From positions 338,834 to 402,833 of the forward strand of contig CAJXYU010000004.1 of the NCBI GenBank assembly GCA_913063155.1: a stretch of DNA of 64,000 nt, in the 5' to 3' direction. Each line of letters begins with the position of its first letter. Position 1 is the first letter of the stretch. The notes beneath the pieces are model-generated. The model saw only the letters and a program-made list of their open reading frames with translations. It did no database searches and was not told where the DNA came from. The translations under genes were made by a program, and so were the position numbers. The stretch is from an uncultured Desulfovibrio sp. (lineage in GTDB: Bacteria; Desulfobacterota; Desulfovibrionia; Desulfovibrionales; Desulfovibrionaceae). Shown here in pieces: positions 23,936 through 36,311 of this stretch.

Positions 23936-24817
23936 ATGGGTACATTCAAGGCCGCCGGCATCGGTGAAATCCTTTGGGACATGATCCCGGGAGGCAGGAA
24001 GCTGGGTGGTGCCCCCGCCAATTTCGCCTACCACTTCAAAGCATTGGGAGGCGAGAGCATCACCATCTCCCGTGTGGGGAACGACGATCTCGGCAGGGAG
24101 GCGCTGCGGATACTGGAAGCTCACGCCCTCGACACCAGCGCGGTGACCATCGACCCCAGCCATCCCACGGGGCGAGTGGACGTGAGCATCGACAACCAAG
24201 GCGTTGCTTCCTATGAATTCCCGGACAATGTCGCCTGGGATTTCATCGAGGCCAACGAAGCCGCACGGGTCGTTCTTCCGGAACTGAATGCGGTCTGCTT
24301 CGGCACCCTGGCCCAGCGCTCTGAAGTGTCGCGGCAGGCCATCCTGGAGCTGCTCCGGGAATTACCGAAGACAGCGCTCAAAATCTACGACATCAATCTG
24401 CGCAAAAACTTCTTTTCCAAGGAAATCATTCGGGAATCCCTGCATCTGTCCGATGTGCTCAAGCTCAATGACGACGAGTTGGAAATAGTGGGTCCCATGT
24501 TCAACCTCCAGGGAGATCAGCAGAGTATGCTCGCCGGACTGGTCGACATGTTTTCACTCAAATTGGGAGTACTCACCCGGGGGGGCAAAGGCAGCCTGCT
24601 GCTCACGCCCGACAATATCTCGAATTTCAAGGGCATTGCCGTGCGGGTGAACGACACCATCGGCGCGGGCGACACTTTCACCGCCGCCATGGCCCTGGCC
24701 TGGCTCAAAGGCAGGCCTCTGGACGAAATCAACCGGTACGCCTCGGAAACGGCCGCCTATGTCTGCACACAGGCCGGGGCCATGCCGCCGGTTCCAGACG
24801 AATACAAGCTCAAATAG
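23936..24817 (+). CDS. PfkB-family carbohydrate kinase (fructokinase-like)
   Basis: A 293-residue sugar kinase. It shows the PfkB N-terminal GEILWDMIPGG...LGGAPANFAYH (residues 10-36) and the C-terminal signature DTIGAGDTFTAAMA (near residue 238), whose Asp is the catalytic base. The GAPANFAYHFKALGG pattern fits fructokinases. The gene begins 9 bp after the U32 gene, and a lyxose isomerase faces it across a shared terminator, so the pair may handle ketohexose or pentose sugars; that link is inference. Confidence 0.88.
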   Translation: MGTFKAAGIGEILWDMIPGGRKLGGAPANFAYHFKALGGESITISRVGNDDLGREALRILEAHALDTSAVTIDPSHPTGRVDVSIDNQGVASYEFPDNVAWDFIEANEAARVVLPELNAVCFGTLAQRSEVSRQAILELLRELPKTALKIYDINLRKNFFSKEIIRESLHLSDVLKLNDDELEIVGPMFNLQGDQQSMLAGLVDMFSLKLGVLTRGGKGSLLLTPDNISNFKGIAVRVNDTIGAGDTFTAAMALAWLKGRPLDEINRYASETAAYVCTQAGAMPPVPDEYKLK

Positions 24818-24825
24818 ACCAACCC

Positions 24826-24855
24826 AAAAGCCGCCCGGAAAACCGGGCGGCTTTT
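24826..24855. terminator. Bidirectional terminator
   Basis: AAAAGCCGCCCGG pairs with CCGGGCGGCTTTT around a 4-nt loop. It serves the sugar kinase gene (plus strand) and the lyxose isomerase gene (minus strand). Confidence 0.92.
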
Positions 24856-24876
24856 CTTATTCTCGCTCAATTCAAT

Positions 24877-25548
24877 CTAAATGTATTTCGGATAATCCGT
24901 GCACAACAGGTGGACCGGCGTTTCATCCTCGTCGATATCAGGAAAACGCGGCATGGACCGGTGAAAACGATTGTCCGTGTTGTCGTCGTTGACCGAGGAG
25001 ACCTCTCCCACCAGAACATTGCCTTTGCCAGGCTCGCCGTAAAAGCGATGGTACACACCCTTTTCAAGGGTGATGGACTCGCCCGGTTCCAGAACCACGG
25101 AACCGCCCGGCTCCACAGTATGGGCAATGCCGTCCATCATAACCGTCACCGGCTTGCCGGAGAACTCTTCATTTTCGTTTGAGCCGTGCAGATCAATAAC
25201 CAGGTTGCCGCCGCCCCGATTGATGATGTCCTCCATCTTGGACCAATGAAAATGCATGGGACAGATCTGGTTCTCACGCACGATCATGATCTTCTCGGCG
25301 TACGGCTTGGGGTGCCCCGATTGCAGATTGCCGTTGCGGATGGTAAACAGGATCAACCCGCGTTCCTCGAACCTGCCTGCGCCGTAGTCGGTCAGGTCCC
25401 AGCCAAGCTGATTCGCGACGATTTCGGTATCCCCCATGCCCTTCCACTCCTCAGGCTTCCAGAAAGCCCACTTGGGGAGCCTGAAGTTCATGGCTTCGAA
25501 AAAAATCTTGGCGTCCTCGATGAGTGCGTTGATTTCACTACGTTTCAT
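24877..25548 (-). CDS. D-lyxose isomerase family protein (cupin)
   Basis: A 223-residue cupin close to D-lyxose ketol-isomerases of about 228 residues. Metal ligands are visible in CPMHFHWSKMEDIINRGGG (two His and a Glu) and in the later YHRFYG (His). Mn-dependent interconversion of D-lyxose and D-xylulose, or mannose and fructose, is the known activity of the family. The ATG at 25548 starts the recognised fold; upstream frame to 25656 overlaps phzF. PhzF gene lies just upstream on the same strand. Confidence 0.85.
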   Translation of the reverse strand: MKRSEINALIEDAKIFFEAMNFRLPKWAFWKPEEWKGMGDTEIVANQLGWDLTDYGAGRFEERGLILFTIRNGNLQSGHPKPYAEKIMIVRENQICPMHFHWSKMEDIINRGGGNLVIDLHGSNENEEFSGKPVTVMMDGIAHTVEPGGSVVLEPGESITLEKGVYHRFYGEPGKGNVLVGEVSSVNDDNTDNRFHRSMPRFPDIDEDETPVHLLCTDYPKYI

Positions 25549-25580
25549 TGGCCCGGCCTTCCTTGTGTTTCGATCATCGG

Positions 25581-26366
25581 CTACAGAAAAATGGTTCCCT
25601 GCATGTAGGTCACGGCCTTGCCGGAAATGCGAACACGGTCCCCGGCAAGCTCGCAACCGAGTAATCCGCCGCGTTCCGAGGCCTGAAAGGCACGCAGTTG
25701 ATCACGCCCCAAGCGCTCGGCCCAGTAAGGCGTCAGCGTACAATGCGCCGAGCCCGTGACGGGATCCTCGGGAATGCCCGCCCCGGGGCAAAACACGCGG
25801 GAAACAAAATCATGGTCCGTCCCCGGAGCCGTGACGATCAGGCAGACCGCATCAAGCTCATCGATCCTACGGAAATCCGGCTTGAGGGAACGCAATTCCT
25901 CCTCCGTGCCCACCACGGCCATCATATCGCGATCGCCCGCATAAAGCGCCAGCGGCCGAACGCCGATGGAATTTGACACACGCTCCGTGACCTGAATTTC
26001 CTTGGCGTCCCATGCGGGGAAATCCATGGTATACGAGCCCTTTCCCTCCCGGTCCACGAACAGCCTGCCGCTTTTGGTCACAAAGACCACGGCAGGATCC
26101 TCGTAGCCGCCATGTTCATAGATGACATGGGCGGCGGCCATGGTTGCATGGCCGCACAGGTCTATCTCGAACTCGGGGGTAAACCAACGCAATTCGAAAT
26201 ATTCCCCTTTGGGAACGTAAAACGCTGTTTCCGACTGGTTGTTCTCTTTGGCGAGGTTCAGCATAAGGTCGTCACTCGGCCATTCATAAAGCGGAATGAC
26301 CGAGGCGGGATTACCACTGAACACCCCTTCGGCAAACGCATCCACCTGATAGATATCCAGTTTCAT
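25581..26366 (-). CDS. PhzF family isomerase/epimerase
   Basis: A 261-residue protein of the PhzF/YddE family (diaminopimelate-epimerase fold). It has YQVDAFAEGVFSGNPASV at the N-terminus, the catalytic glutamate region NNQSETAFY (near residue 44), CGHATMAAAHV and the C-terminal GAGIPEDPVTGSAHC. Members act as isomerases in varied pathways; the substrate is unknown here. The ATG at 26366 is used because GGAGG is 5 nt upstream; a GTG two codons earlier would be too close. Confidence 0.88.
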   Translation of the reverse strand: MKLDIYQVDAFAEGVFSGNPASVIPLYEWPSDDLMLNLAKENNQSETAFYVPKGEYFELRWFTPEFEIDLCGHATMAAAHVIYEHGGYEDPAVVFVTKSGRLFVDREGKGSYTMDFPAWDAKEIQVTERVSNSIGVRPLALYAGDRDMMAVVGTEEELRSLKPDFRRIDELDAVCLIVTAPGTDHDFVSRVFCPGAGIPEDPVTGSAHCTLTPYWAERLGRDQLRAFQASERGGLLGCELAGDRVRISGKAVTYMQGTIFL

Positions 26367-26381
26367 TTTCACCTCCCGTCG

Positions 26382-28727
26382 TTAAAAGACCTGCTTGAAG
26401 AGATCGTCGTCCGAAGCTGAGGCGGCACCGCTACCGTCGCCCGAGGAACCAGCCATCTGCGTCGGCTGCGTACCGGACTTGAACGGCAGGAAGTAGACCT
26501 CCTTGGAGTCAGGCCCGGCCAGCCGACCGCTTCGACCGTCAATTCGCACCATATCAACTCCCGGGGGTTGGGTGAAGTCCTGGTACGGGTAGTCCTGTTC
26601 CACGGCTTTGCGATAGTCCACCCAGATGGGACTTGCCGCACGGGACCCGGTCTCCCACTTGCCTTGCGGGGTGAGCTCATCGAAGCCCACATACACGCCA
26701 GAGAGCAAATACGGAGTATAGCCCATGAACCAGGCGTCCTGCTCATTGTTGGAGGTGCCGGTTTTTCCAGCCACAGGACGCCCCAACACGCGTGCTCGCC
26801 AGCCGGTGCCGTCGCGCACCACTTCCTTCATGAGCGTGGCCATGATGAAGGCGGTCTGCGGACTGATGGCGTCCACGGCCTCAGGCTCGGACACATACAT
26901 CTCCTCGCCCCAGGCGCTCTGCACCGAGAGTACAAGCCGCGGCTTGATGTAGGAGCCGCCACGGGCGAACGCGGTATATGCCTCGCACAGGTTGATGAGG
27001 CTCACGGACGCGGAGCCCAGAGAAACGGAAAGATCCTTGGGGAAATCGGCTTTCAACCCCAAGGCCTTGGCCCGCTCGATGATCTTGTTGATGCCGAGCT
27101 TCTGGGCCACGCGGATGGTCACCAGGTTGCGCGATTTAACCAAAGCGGTGCGCAACAGAGTGGGACCGTAGAACTTGTTTTCAAAGTTTTCTGGACGCCA
27201 GAGCTTGCCCTGCGCGTTGTTGGCAAAAACAATGGGTGCATCCAAAACAATGGATGCCGGAGTGTAGCCGTTGTCGATGGCCGTGGAATAGACGATGGGC
27301 TTGAAAGCCGAACCGGGCTGGCGTTTGGCCTGGGTGGCCCGGTTGAACTGACTTTTGTGGAACGAGTATCCGCCCACCAAAGCCAACACCTCACCTGTGT
27401 CCGGCTTCATGGAGACAATGGCCCCTTCGACTTTGGGCTCACGCTCCAGGCCGAGTTTCCAAACGGCGCTGGGAATCTCCGGAATATCGGTTATGGATAC
27501 CCAGACCACGTCCCCCTTCCTGAGCACCTTGCGGGCATCCTTGGGATCGGGCACATCCTCATGAGATTTCTTGATATCCGGCGTGCGACACCACCACATG
27601 GATTTCAGGGTAATGAATCCGTTAAAAGCACCGAACACGGCTTCGGCCCCGTCCTGCCTCACATTGGTGACCAACGCCTTGACCCGGCCCCCCTTTTCCA
27701 GCCCCTGCGCATCCTGGGGGCCCTCGTTCTGAATGCGGGAGGCATCACCCATGCTGACATTCTCGATGGGGCCGGTCCACCCTCTGCGCTTGGCAGACTC
27801 TTCCAACCCCTTGCGCAAGGCCTTTTCCGCTGCCTCCTGATGCTTCAGGTCGCAGGGCGTGGTCACGGTCAGGCCTCCGTTGTAGACGAGATCCTCGCCG
27901 TATTTGTCGATGAGCCACCGCCTGACTTCTTCAAGATAATACGCCCCGGTCTTCCATGAAGGATCGGGCATGCTCTGGTAGACAATCTCCTTGGCCATGG
28001 CCTCATCGTACTGCACCCGGGTGATCCAGCCCAGATTGAGCAGTTGCTGGAGCACGTACTCCTGACGGGCACGAGCGCGTTCGGGGTGGCGCAACGGATT
28101 GTAGCGGCTCGGAGCCTGGGGCAGACCGGCAAGAACAGCGGCCTCGGCCAAATCCAGATCCTTGGCATGTTTGCCGAAATAGACGCGAGCCGCTGCCTCG
28201 ACGCCATGGGAACGGGCTCCAAGGGGAATCTGGTTCAGATAAATGGTCAGAATTTCATCTTTGGTCAGATAGTGCTCAAGCCGGAAAGCCAGAATGCCTT
28301 CCTTGATCTTGCGCTCGTATTTCTTTTCCGAAGTCAGCAACAGGCGCTTGATGATCTGCTGAGTGATGGTCGAACCGCCCTGCTTGATGTGCCCGGCCTT
28401 GAGGTTGGCCACGAATGCACGCGCAATGGCGGTCAGATCAACGCCCTCGTGTTCGTAGAAGCCCGCGTCTTCGGCGGCCAGAAAGGCTTTTGGAATCCAC
28501 GGACTCATCTGGTCCAGAGTCGCCAGGAATCGCTTTTCCTTGTAAAAGTATCCCAGCACCTCATTGTTCTTGGCGTATACGGTGGTCACCAGAGGGGGGT
28601 TGTAATCGGTAATTTTCTTGAAACCGGGCAGATCCTTGGCAGCCCAGTTATACAGAAAGACAGCGCCGCCTATGGCGGCGATGATAAAGACCAAAAAAGT
28701 GATCAGGAATATTTTGAGTACTTTCAT
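26382..28727 (-). CDS. mrcA: Penicillin-binding protein 1A (bifunctional transglycosylase/transpeptidase)
   Basis: Class A PBP of 781 residues. It has an N-terminal membrane anchor (IFLITFLVFIIAAIGGAVFL), the glycosyltransferase 51 domain with AAEDAGFYEHEG (Glu near residue 87) and KQGGSTITQQ, an OB-like insert, then the transpeptidase domain. Transpeptidase motifs are SAFKP (Ser in RQPGSAFKP, near residue 455), SRN and KTGTSN. It polymerises and cross-links peptidoglycan in the periplasm. It ends in a short Ser/Gly-rich tail. YkgJ gene lies 9 bp upstream. Confidence 0.95.
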   Translation of the reverse strand: MKVLKIFLITFLVFIIAAIGGAVFLYNWAAKDLPGFKKITDYNPPLVTTVYAKNNEVLGYFYKEKRFLATLDQMSPWIPKAFLAAEDAGFYEHEGVDLTAIARAFVANLKAGHIKQGGSTITQQIIKRLLLTSEKKYERKIKEGILAFRLEHYLTKDEILTIYLNQIPLGARSHGVEAAARVYFGKHAKDLDLAEAAVLAGLPQAPSRYNPLRHPERARARQEYVLQQLLNLGWITRVQYDEAMAKEIVYQSMPDPSWKTGAYYLEEVRRWLIDKYGEDLVYNGGLTVTTPCDLKHQEAAEKALRKGLEESAKRRGWTGPIENVSMGDASRIQNEGPQDAQGLEKGGRVKALVTNVRQDGAEAVFGAFNGFITLKSMWWCRTPDIKKSHEDVPDPKDARKVLRKGDVVWVSITDIPEIPSAVWKLGLEREPKVEGAIVSMKPDTGEVLALVGGYSFHKSQFNRATQAKRQPGSAFKPIVYSTAIDNGYTPASIVLDAPIVFANNAQGKLWRPENFENKFYGPTLLRTALVKSRNLVTIRVAQKLGINKIIERAKALGLKADFPKDLSVSLGSASVSLINLCEAYTAFARGGSYIKPRLVLSVQSAWGEEMYVSEPEAVDAISPQTAFIMATLMKEVVRDGTGWRARVLGRPVAGKTGTSNNEQDAWFMGYTPYLLSGVYVGFDELTPQGKWETGSRAASPIWVDYRKAVEQDYPYQDFTQPPGVDMVRIDGRSGRLAGPDSKEVYFLPFKSGTQPTQMAGSSGDGSGAASASDDDLFKQVF

Positions 28728-28736
28728 AACTGTTTG

Positions 28737-29324
28737 TCAGAACTTCTTTTTCACGGCATTCATACCGCGCTTGGGAGGCAGGTTCCAGGCCAGCCTGAGC
28801 CGACCGAACAGATCGCGGATTTCGGCTTTGCTGATACCGATGCTGTCAAGCATCCGCTTGAGGGTACGGGCTTCACGCCGGGCAAGGCAGCTTTGTGCAT
28901 CAAAAACGATGACCTCACTACCCACCATCCAGAAAGGGAACAAACGACAATAGTAGGGCCGAATCTCCCTGGGAATGGTACAACCGGAAGCACCGAGGAA
29001 CCGGCAGGCACCGTCCTTGCCGAGAGCCAGCCGGTAATGGGACTTGGACTTGGGAAAGAGTTCGCGGACCGTTTCTTCCTCGCCGGGAAACAGGCGACAG
29101 ACATTGTCCACGAAAGCCTCGGAATTCTTTTCGAGTACGAAACCGCCCCTGGCGGGCATGATTTCGCGAATTCGTTCCTTTTCCGTGTCGGACACCGGAA
29201 AGCAGAATTCCTCATGACCGGGGGCAAGATGGCAGCACGTGGGGCCGAGACTTGCACACCGTGCGCAAATTCCCGGGTCCGTCATGGACGCGCCGTTCAC
29301 AATATTTGCCTTGCCGGAAAACAT
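28737..29324 (-). CDS. YkgJ family cysteine cluster protein
   Basis: A 195-residue protein with the conserved cysteine pattern CARC...TCC (residues 21-31), then FCFP, CRFLGASGC and RPYYCRLFPFW, expected to bind an Fe-S cluster or zinc. The family has no settled function. The start at 29324 is preferred because GTGGAG lies 7 nt upstream; an internal ATG at 29285 is possible. It begins 3 bp after kdsD stops, so the kdsD-ykgJ-PBP1A genes form an operon. Confidence 0.83.
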   Translation of the reverse strand: MFSGKANIVNGASMTDPGICARCASLGPTCCHLAPGHEEFCFPVSDTEKERIREIMPARGGFVLEKNSEAFVDNVCRLFPGEEETVRELFPKSKSHYRLALGKDGACRFLGASGCTIPREIRPYYCRLFPFWMVGSEVIVFDAQSCLARREARTLKRMLDSIGISKAEIRDLFGRLRLAWNLPPKRGMNAVKKKF

Positions 29325-29326
29325 GT

Positions 29327-30340
29327 CTATGCTCCACTTTGCCCGAACGATCCATTGGAAAATTTAAGTTTACCTTTACCCAACAGATCATGCAGGTGCA
29401 CAATTCCTGCCAAGCAGCCGTCGTGACCAACCACAGGCAGCACCGTGATCTGGTGGATTTCCATGAGATCCAGTACCTGAGCGGCCGACTCACCAACCTT
29501 AACACTACGAGGTGACGATGTCATGACGCTATCCACCGTGTTCCGCGGATCAAGGGAACCGGCAATGACCGCACGCCGCACGTCTCCGTCAGTGAGTACG
29601 CCGAGAAGCTTGCAGTTCTCCTCGACAATGGCCACCAGCCCGAAACCGCCCTTGTGCAGAACGTTCAAAGCGTCGCTGAGTTGTGTCCCGGCATTTACCT
29701 GCGGCGGATTGTCGCGGTGCATGAGTTCGTCCACGCACAATGACAGCCGCTGCCCCAGTGAACCGCCCGGGTGGTAGCGCTTGAAATCCTTCTGGCTGAA
29801 AGCCTTGATCTCCATGAGGCACACGGCCAGGGCGTCGCCCACCGCCAGATGCGCCGTGGTGCTCGCCGTGGGGGCCAGGCCGATGGGGCACGCCTCGCGG
29901 GGCACCTTGGCCAGTATATGGATGTCCGACAACTCGGCCATGGCCGAACACTCGTTGCCGGTCAGGGAAATGACGGTGGCCCCCAGGGACTTGAGCGTCG
30001 GAATTATGGCGTTGACTTCGTCGGTGTTGCCGCTGTTGGAGATGGCCAGGACCACGTCCTCCTTGCGGATCATGCCCATATCGCCATGGGCGCCTTCCAC
30101 CGGATGCAGAAAAAAGGACGGCGTCCCGGTGCTGGAAAGGGTCGCCGCGATCTTGCGGCCCACCAGCCCGGATTTGCCCACGCCGGTAATGACCACCCTG
30201 CCCGTGCAGGCGGCCATTGCTTTCACGGCTTCGCTGAAGCCGCCGTCCAACTGGCCGCGCACCGCTTCCAGTCCCTGTATCTCAATATCCAAGGCCCTGC
30301 GGGCCACTTCCAGCATCTCGCCGGATTGACGACATCCCAT
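29327..30340 (-). CDS. kdsD: Arabinose-5-phosphate isomerase (KpsF/GutQ family)
   Basis: A 337-residue enzyme making arabinose-5-phosphate for KDO and lipopolysaccharide. It has an N-terminal SIS domain (GRVVITGVGKSGLVGRKIA, STGTPSFFLHPVEGAHGDMG, SNSGNTDE) and two C-terminal CBS domains (DELMHRDNPPQV, VDSVMTSSPRSVKVGE). This is the usual length and domain order for KdsD. Promoter-like elements lie in the 149-bp gap to purF. Followed directly by the YkgJ gene. Confidence 0.93.
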   Translation of the reverse strand: MGCRQSGEMLEVARRALDIEIQGLEAVRGQLDGGFSEAVKAMAACTGRVVITGVGKSGLVGRKIAATLSSTGTPSFFLHPVEGAHGDMGMIRKEDVVLAISNSGNTDEVNAIIPTLKSLGATVISLTGNECSAMAELSDIHILAKVPREACPIGLAPTASTTAHLAVGDALAVCLMEIKAFSQKDFKRYHPGGSLGQRLSLCVDELMHRDNPPQVNAGTQLSDALNVLHKGGFGLVAIVEENCKLLGVLTDGDVRRAVIAGSLDPRNTVDSVMTSSPRSVKVGESAAQVLDLMEIHQITVLPVVGHDGCLAGIVHLHDLLGKGKLKFSNGSFGQSGA

Positions 30341-30489
30341 TCAGTTCTGTTCCTGATAGAGGTTTTCGGCTCAGGATGTACCATAAGCCAATGCAAGGGA
30401 AAGACAATCCGCTTTTTTGCGGATTTGTCAATACCTTGCACAGCATTCCTTTGGGCGGCGCTCCCCGCCCGCTCACGAGAGGGAAGAAT

Positions 30490-31914
30490 CTAGCAGTATT
30501 CCTTGATGATGCCGGGTCTGCCGCCGTTGTCCTCCAGACACATCTTGCCTGCACTGTCTTCTACCTTGACCGGGTAGTTCCCGTCAAAGCATGCCAGACA
30601 ATATTCGTTTTCCCGGCTCACGGCACTCAGCAGGCCGGGAATGGTCAGGTAGTGCAGGGAATCCAGACCCAGGAAACGGGCTATGTCCTCCACGGAATGA
30701 TTGGCGGCGATGAGCTCGCCCTTGGACGAGAAATCGATGCCGTAGAAACACGGATGTTTGATAGGCGGACAACTCACACGCATGTGGATTTCCCGCGCGC
30801 CCAATTCGCGCAGTTTCTTGACCCTCGTCCGTATGGTGGTGCCACGTACGATGGAGTCCTCCACAATAATGATCCTCTTGCCCTGGATCATGCTCTTGAC
30901 CGGGTTGAGTTTCACGCGCACGCTGAAATCGCGCATTCCCTGAGTCGGCTGGATAAAGGTCCGCCCCACGTAATGGTTGCGGATCATGGCCAGTTCCAAG
31001 GGCAGGCCGGATTCCTGAGAATAGCCGATGGCCGCATAATTTCCCGAATCCGGAAACGGCATGACCAAGTCAGCATCCACCGGAGCCTCTCGGGCCAGCA
31101 CCTTGCCCATTTCCTTACGACGTTCGTAAACCACTTCGCCGAACACGTAGGAATCCGGACGGGCAAAATAAATGAGCTCGAAAATGCACTGTTTTTTGGG
31201 CTGCAGTTCCTCGAACATCTGCATGGAGTGCATCTTGCCGTCCTCGATGACCACCATTTCACCAGGAGAAAGGGGGCGCAGGTATTCGGCCTCAATGAGA
31301 TCAAAAGCACAGGTTTCGGACGCCAGTACATAATTGTCGCCGAGGCGACCGATGGCCAAAGGGCGAAACCCGTTGGGGTCCTTGACCGCAATGAGCTTGT
31401 CGTTGGCCATGATGAGCATGGAGTAGGCGCCCTTGATGCGCCGGCAAGCCAGACGCACGGCCTCCTCGATGGGGTTGTCGTGCAGGTGGCGAATGATGAG
31501 GTGCACGAACACCTCGGTGTCCATGGTGGTCTGGAAGATGCTGCCCTGCGCTTCCAGTTCCTCGCGCAGAGTCTTGGTGTTCACCAGGTTGCCGTTGTGA
31601 GCCACGGCCAGGCGAAGATCACCGTGACGCACCAAAAACGGCTGGGCATTTCGCAACAGCGACGCCCCCGTGGTGGAGTACCGGATATGCCCCATGGCGA
31701 TGTCGCCCTTGAGTTCCCTGCCGATATGCCGTTCGTTGAAAACGTCGGCCACAAGCCCCATACCCTTCTGTTCACGAATCTTTTCGCCATCCCAAGTGAC
31801 GATGCCGGCCGACTCCTGGCCCCTGTGCTGCATTGCATAAAGGCCGAAATAAGTCATCCTGGCCGCTTCCGGGTGTCCATAAACACCGAAGAGTCCGCAG
31901 TATTCTTTTTTCAT
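30490..31914 (-). CDS. purF: Amidophosphoribosyltransferase
   Basis: First committed enzyme of purine synthesis, moving the glutamine amide to PRPP. The 474-residue protein has a short propeptide MKKEY before Cys6, the N-terminal nucleophile, then GLFGVYGHPEAA and MQHRGQESAG. The phosphoribosyltransferase domain has the PRPP loop RIIIVEDSIVRGTT. Cysteines in SCPPIKHPCFYGID and YCLACFDGNYPV match the Fe-S containing Bacillus-type enzyme. It starts 24 bp after carB ends, so carB-purF are co-transcribed, linking pyrimidine/arginine and purine precursors. Confidence 0.96.
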   Translation of the reverse strand: MKKEYCGLFGVYGHPEAARMTYFGLYAMQHRGQESAGIVTWDGEKIREQKGMGLVADVFNERHIGRELKGDIAMGHIRYSTTGASLLRNAQPFLVRHGDLRLAVAHNGNLVNTKTLREELEAQGSIFQTTMDTEVFVHLIIRHLHDNPIEEAVRLACRRIKGAYSMLIMANDKLIAVKDPNGFRPLAIGRLGDNYVLASETCAFDLIEAEYLRPLSPGEMVVIEDGKMHSMQMFEELQPKKQCIFELIYFARPDSYVFGEVVYERRKEMGKVLAREAPVDADLVMPFPDSGNYAAIGYSQESGLPLELAMIRNHYVGRTFIQPTQGMRDFSVRVKLNPVKSMIQGKRIIIVEDSIVRGTTIRTRVKKLRELGAREIHMRVSCPPIKHPCFYGIDFSSKGELIAANHSVEDIARFLGLDSLHYLTIPGLLSAVSRENEYCLACFDGNYPVKVEDSAGKMCLEDNGGRPGIIKEYC

Positions 31915-31938
31915 GATTCCTGTTTCCCTGTTCGTGGG

Positions 31939-35172
<3,234 letters not shown>

Positions 35173-35224
35173 GAATAGTTCGCCAAGGGGTTTGAGTTAC
35201 GTTTCGGGGAATCTGATACGTAAA

Positions 35225-35262
35225 CACCCCGGCGGGCAGGCAACCCCGCCGCCCGCGGGGTG
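35225..35262 (-). promoter_or_regulatory. GC-rich hairpin in the carB leader
   Basis: CACCCC pairs with GGGGTG and, inside, CGGGC with GCCCG, closing a loop about 50 nt before carB; on the minus strand TTTACG follows. It could be a terminator/attenuator in the carB leader or the terminator of the upstream ABC genes. A TTGGCA-N18-ATATAA promoter-like pair lies just upstream (about 35300-35335). Confidence 0.5.
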
Positions 35263-35457
35263 AGTGGGGTAATACTCATTTCCTCGTGGGAAAGCAATGC
35301 TTATATGCCCCATCCGCCAAGGAATGCCAAGGGCTGACACACTTTGGAAGCTAACTAATCTTCACCACGTTCGAAAAACGCAACCAGGTTTCCCCCAAAA
35401 ACGAAAAGCGCAATCCACACTCAAAGAAGAGAGAATAAAAGAAAGACGAGAAAGCGG

Positions 35458-36270
35458 TTAACGAATCCTTTTCCGCTCCAGCTGGCGGACCAGCAACGAA
35501 AGCGTAATGGTCATGATCAGATAGAGATACGCGACCACGTTGTAGGTCTCGAAAAACTTGAAAGTCGACGAGGAATAAACCTTGCCCAGTTGCGTGATGT
35601 CCTGAACGCCAAGGGCGGAGACCAGGGCCGAATCCTTGATCATGGCCACAAAGTCGTTGCCCAGTGCGGGCAAAACGTTGCGTAGGGCCTGGGGCAGGAT
35701 GACATGACGCATGCACTGCCAGCGAGTCAGGCCCGAAGACCGGGCCGCTTCACGCTGACCTCGGGGAACGGATTCGATGCCCGCGCGCACGATCTCGGCA
35801 ATGAAGGCGCTATAGCCGATAGTCAGGGCTATGATGGCCCGCCAAGTGAAATTCAGTTCACGCACACTGATCTTGGCCATGACCCCGGCCTTGATCAACG
35901 GCGACAGGAGCCAGTTGAATGAGTCAACCAGCCCCGGCGCCCCCACAAACGCGATGTAATAGAGGATGACCAGCATGGGCACACCGCGAATGAGTTCGAC
36001 GTAAAACGTGGCCGCTTCCCGAAGGACGCGAAAGCGGGAAAGACGCATGAGCCCCATGCCGAGCCCCAGAAGCATGGAGAAGGCAAAGGCCGCCACCGCC
36101 ACCCATGCCGTGGTACCGATCCCTTTGGTGATGGCCACCAGGATGGCGAAATACGAATCGTCCGAGGTCATCCTCCACAAAGCAACGACGCCGATGACGA
36201 CCAAAAGCAACAGCCAATACGGCGTATTGCCGAGAATCCTCTGCTTCTTGCTGGGAACGGGGTTTCGCAT
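35458..36270 (-). CDS. Amino acid ABC transporter permease (HisM/GlnP type)
   Basis: A 270-residue inner-membrane subunit with about five hydrophobic helices. The EAA-loop that docks on the ATPase is GQREAARSSGLTRWQCMRHV near residue 190, followed by the conserved ILPQALRN and LGNDFVAMIKDSAL. This is the HisMQ/GlnP polar amino-acid permease family. The binding-protein gene lies 41 bp upstream on the same strand. No ATPase gene is adjacent: the next gene on the strand is carB. Confidence 0.9.
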   Translation of the reverse strand: MRNPVPSKKQRILGNTPYWLLLLVVIGVVALWRMTSDDSYFAILVAITKGIGTTAWVAVAAFAFSMLLGLGMGLMRLSRFRVLREAATFYVELIRGVPMLVILYYIAFVGAPGLVDSFNWLLSPLIKAGVMAKISVRELNFTWRAIIALTIGYSAFIAEIVRAGIESVPRGQREAARSSGLTRWQCMRHVILPQALRNVLPALGNDFVAMIKDSALVSALGVQDITQLGKVYSSSTFKFFETYNVVAYLYLIMTITLSLLVRQLERKRIR

Positions 36271-36311
36271 GAAATATTATGAAATGGACAGGAGGAATCC
36301 ACCCTGCCCGT

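Noticed and set aside
28044..29426. 460-codon plus-strand frame opposite PBP1A and YkgJ
   Set aside because: Shadow frame of conserved genes.
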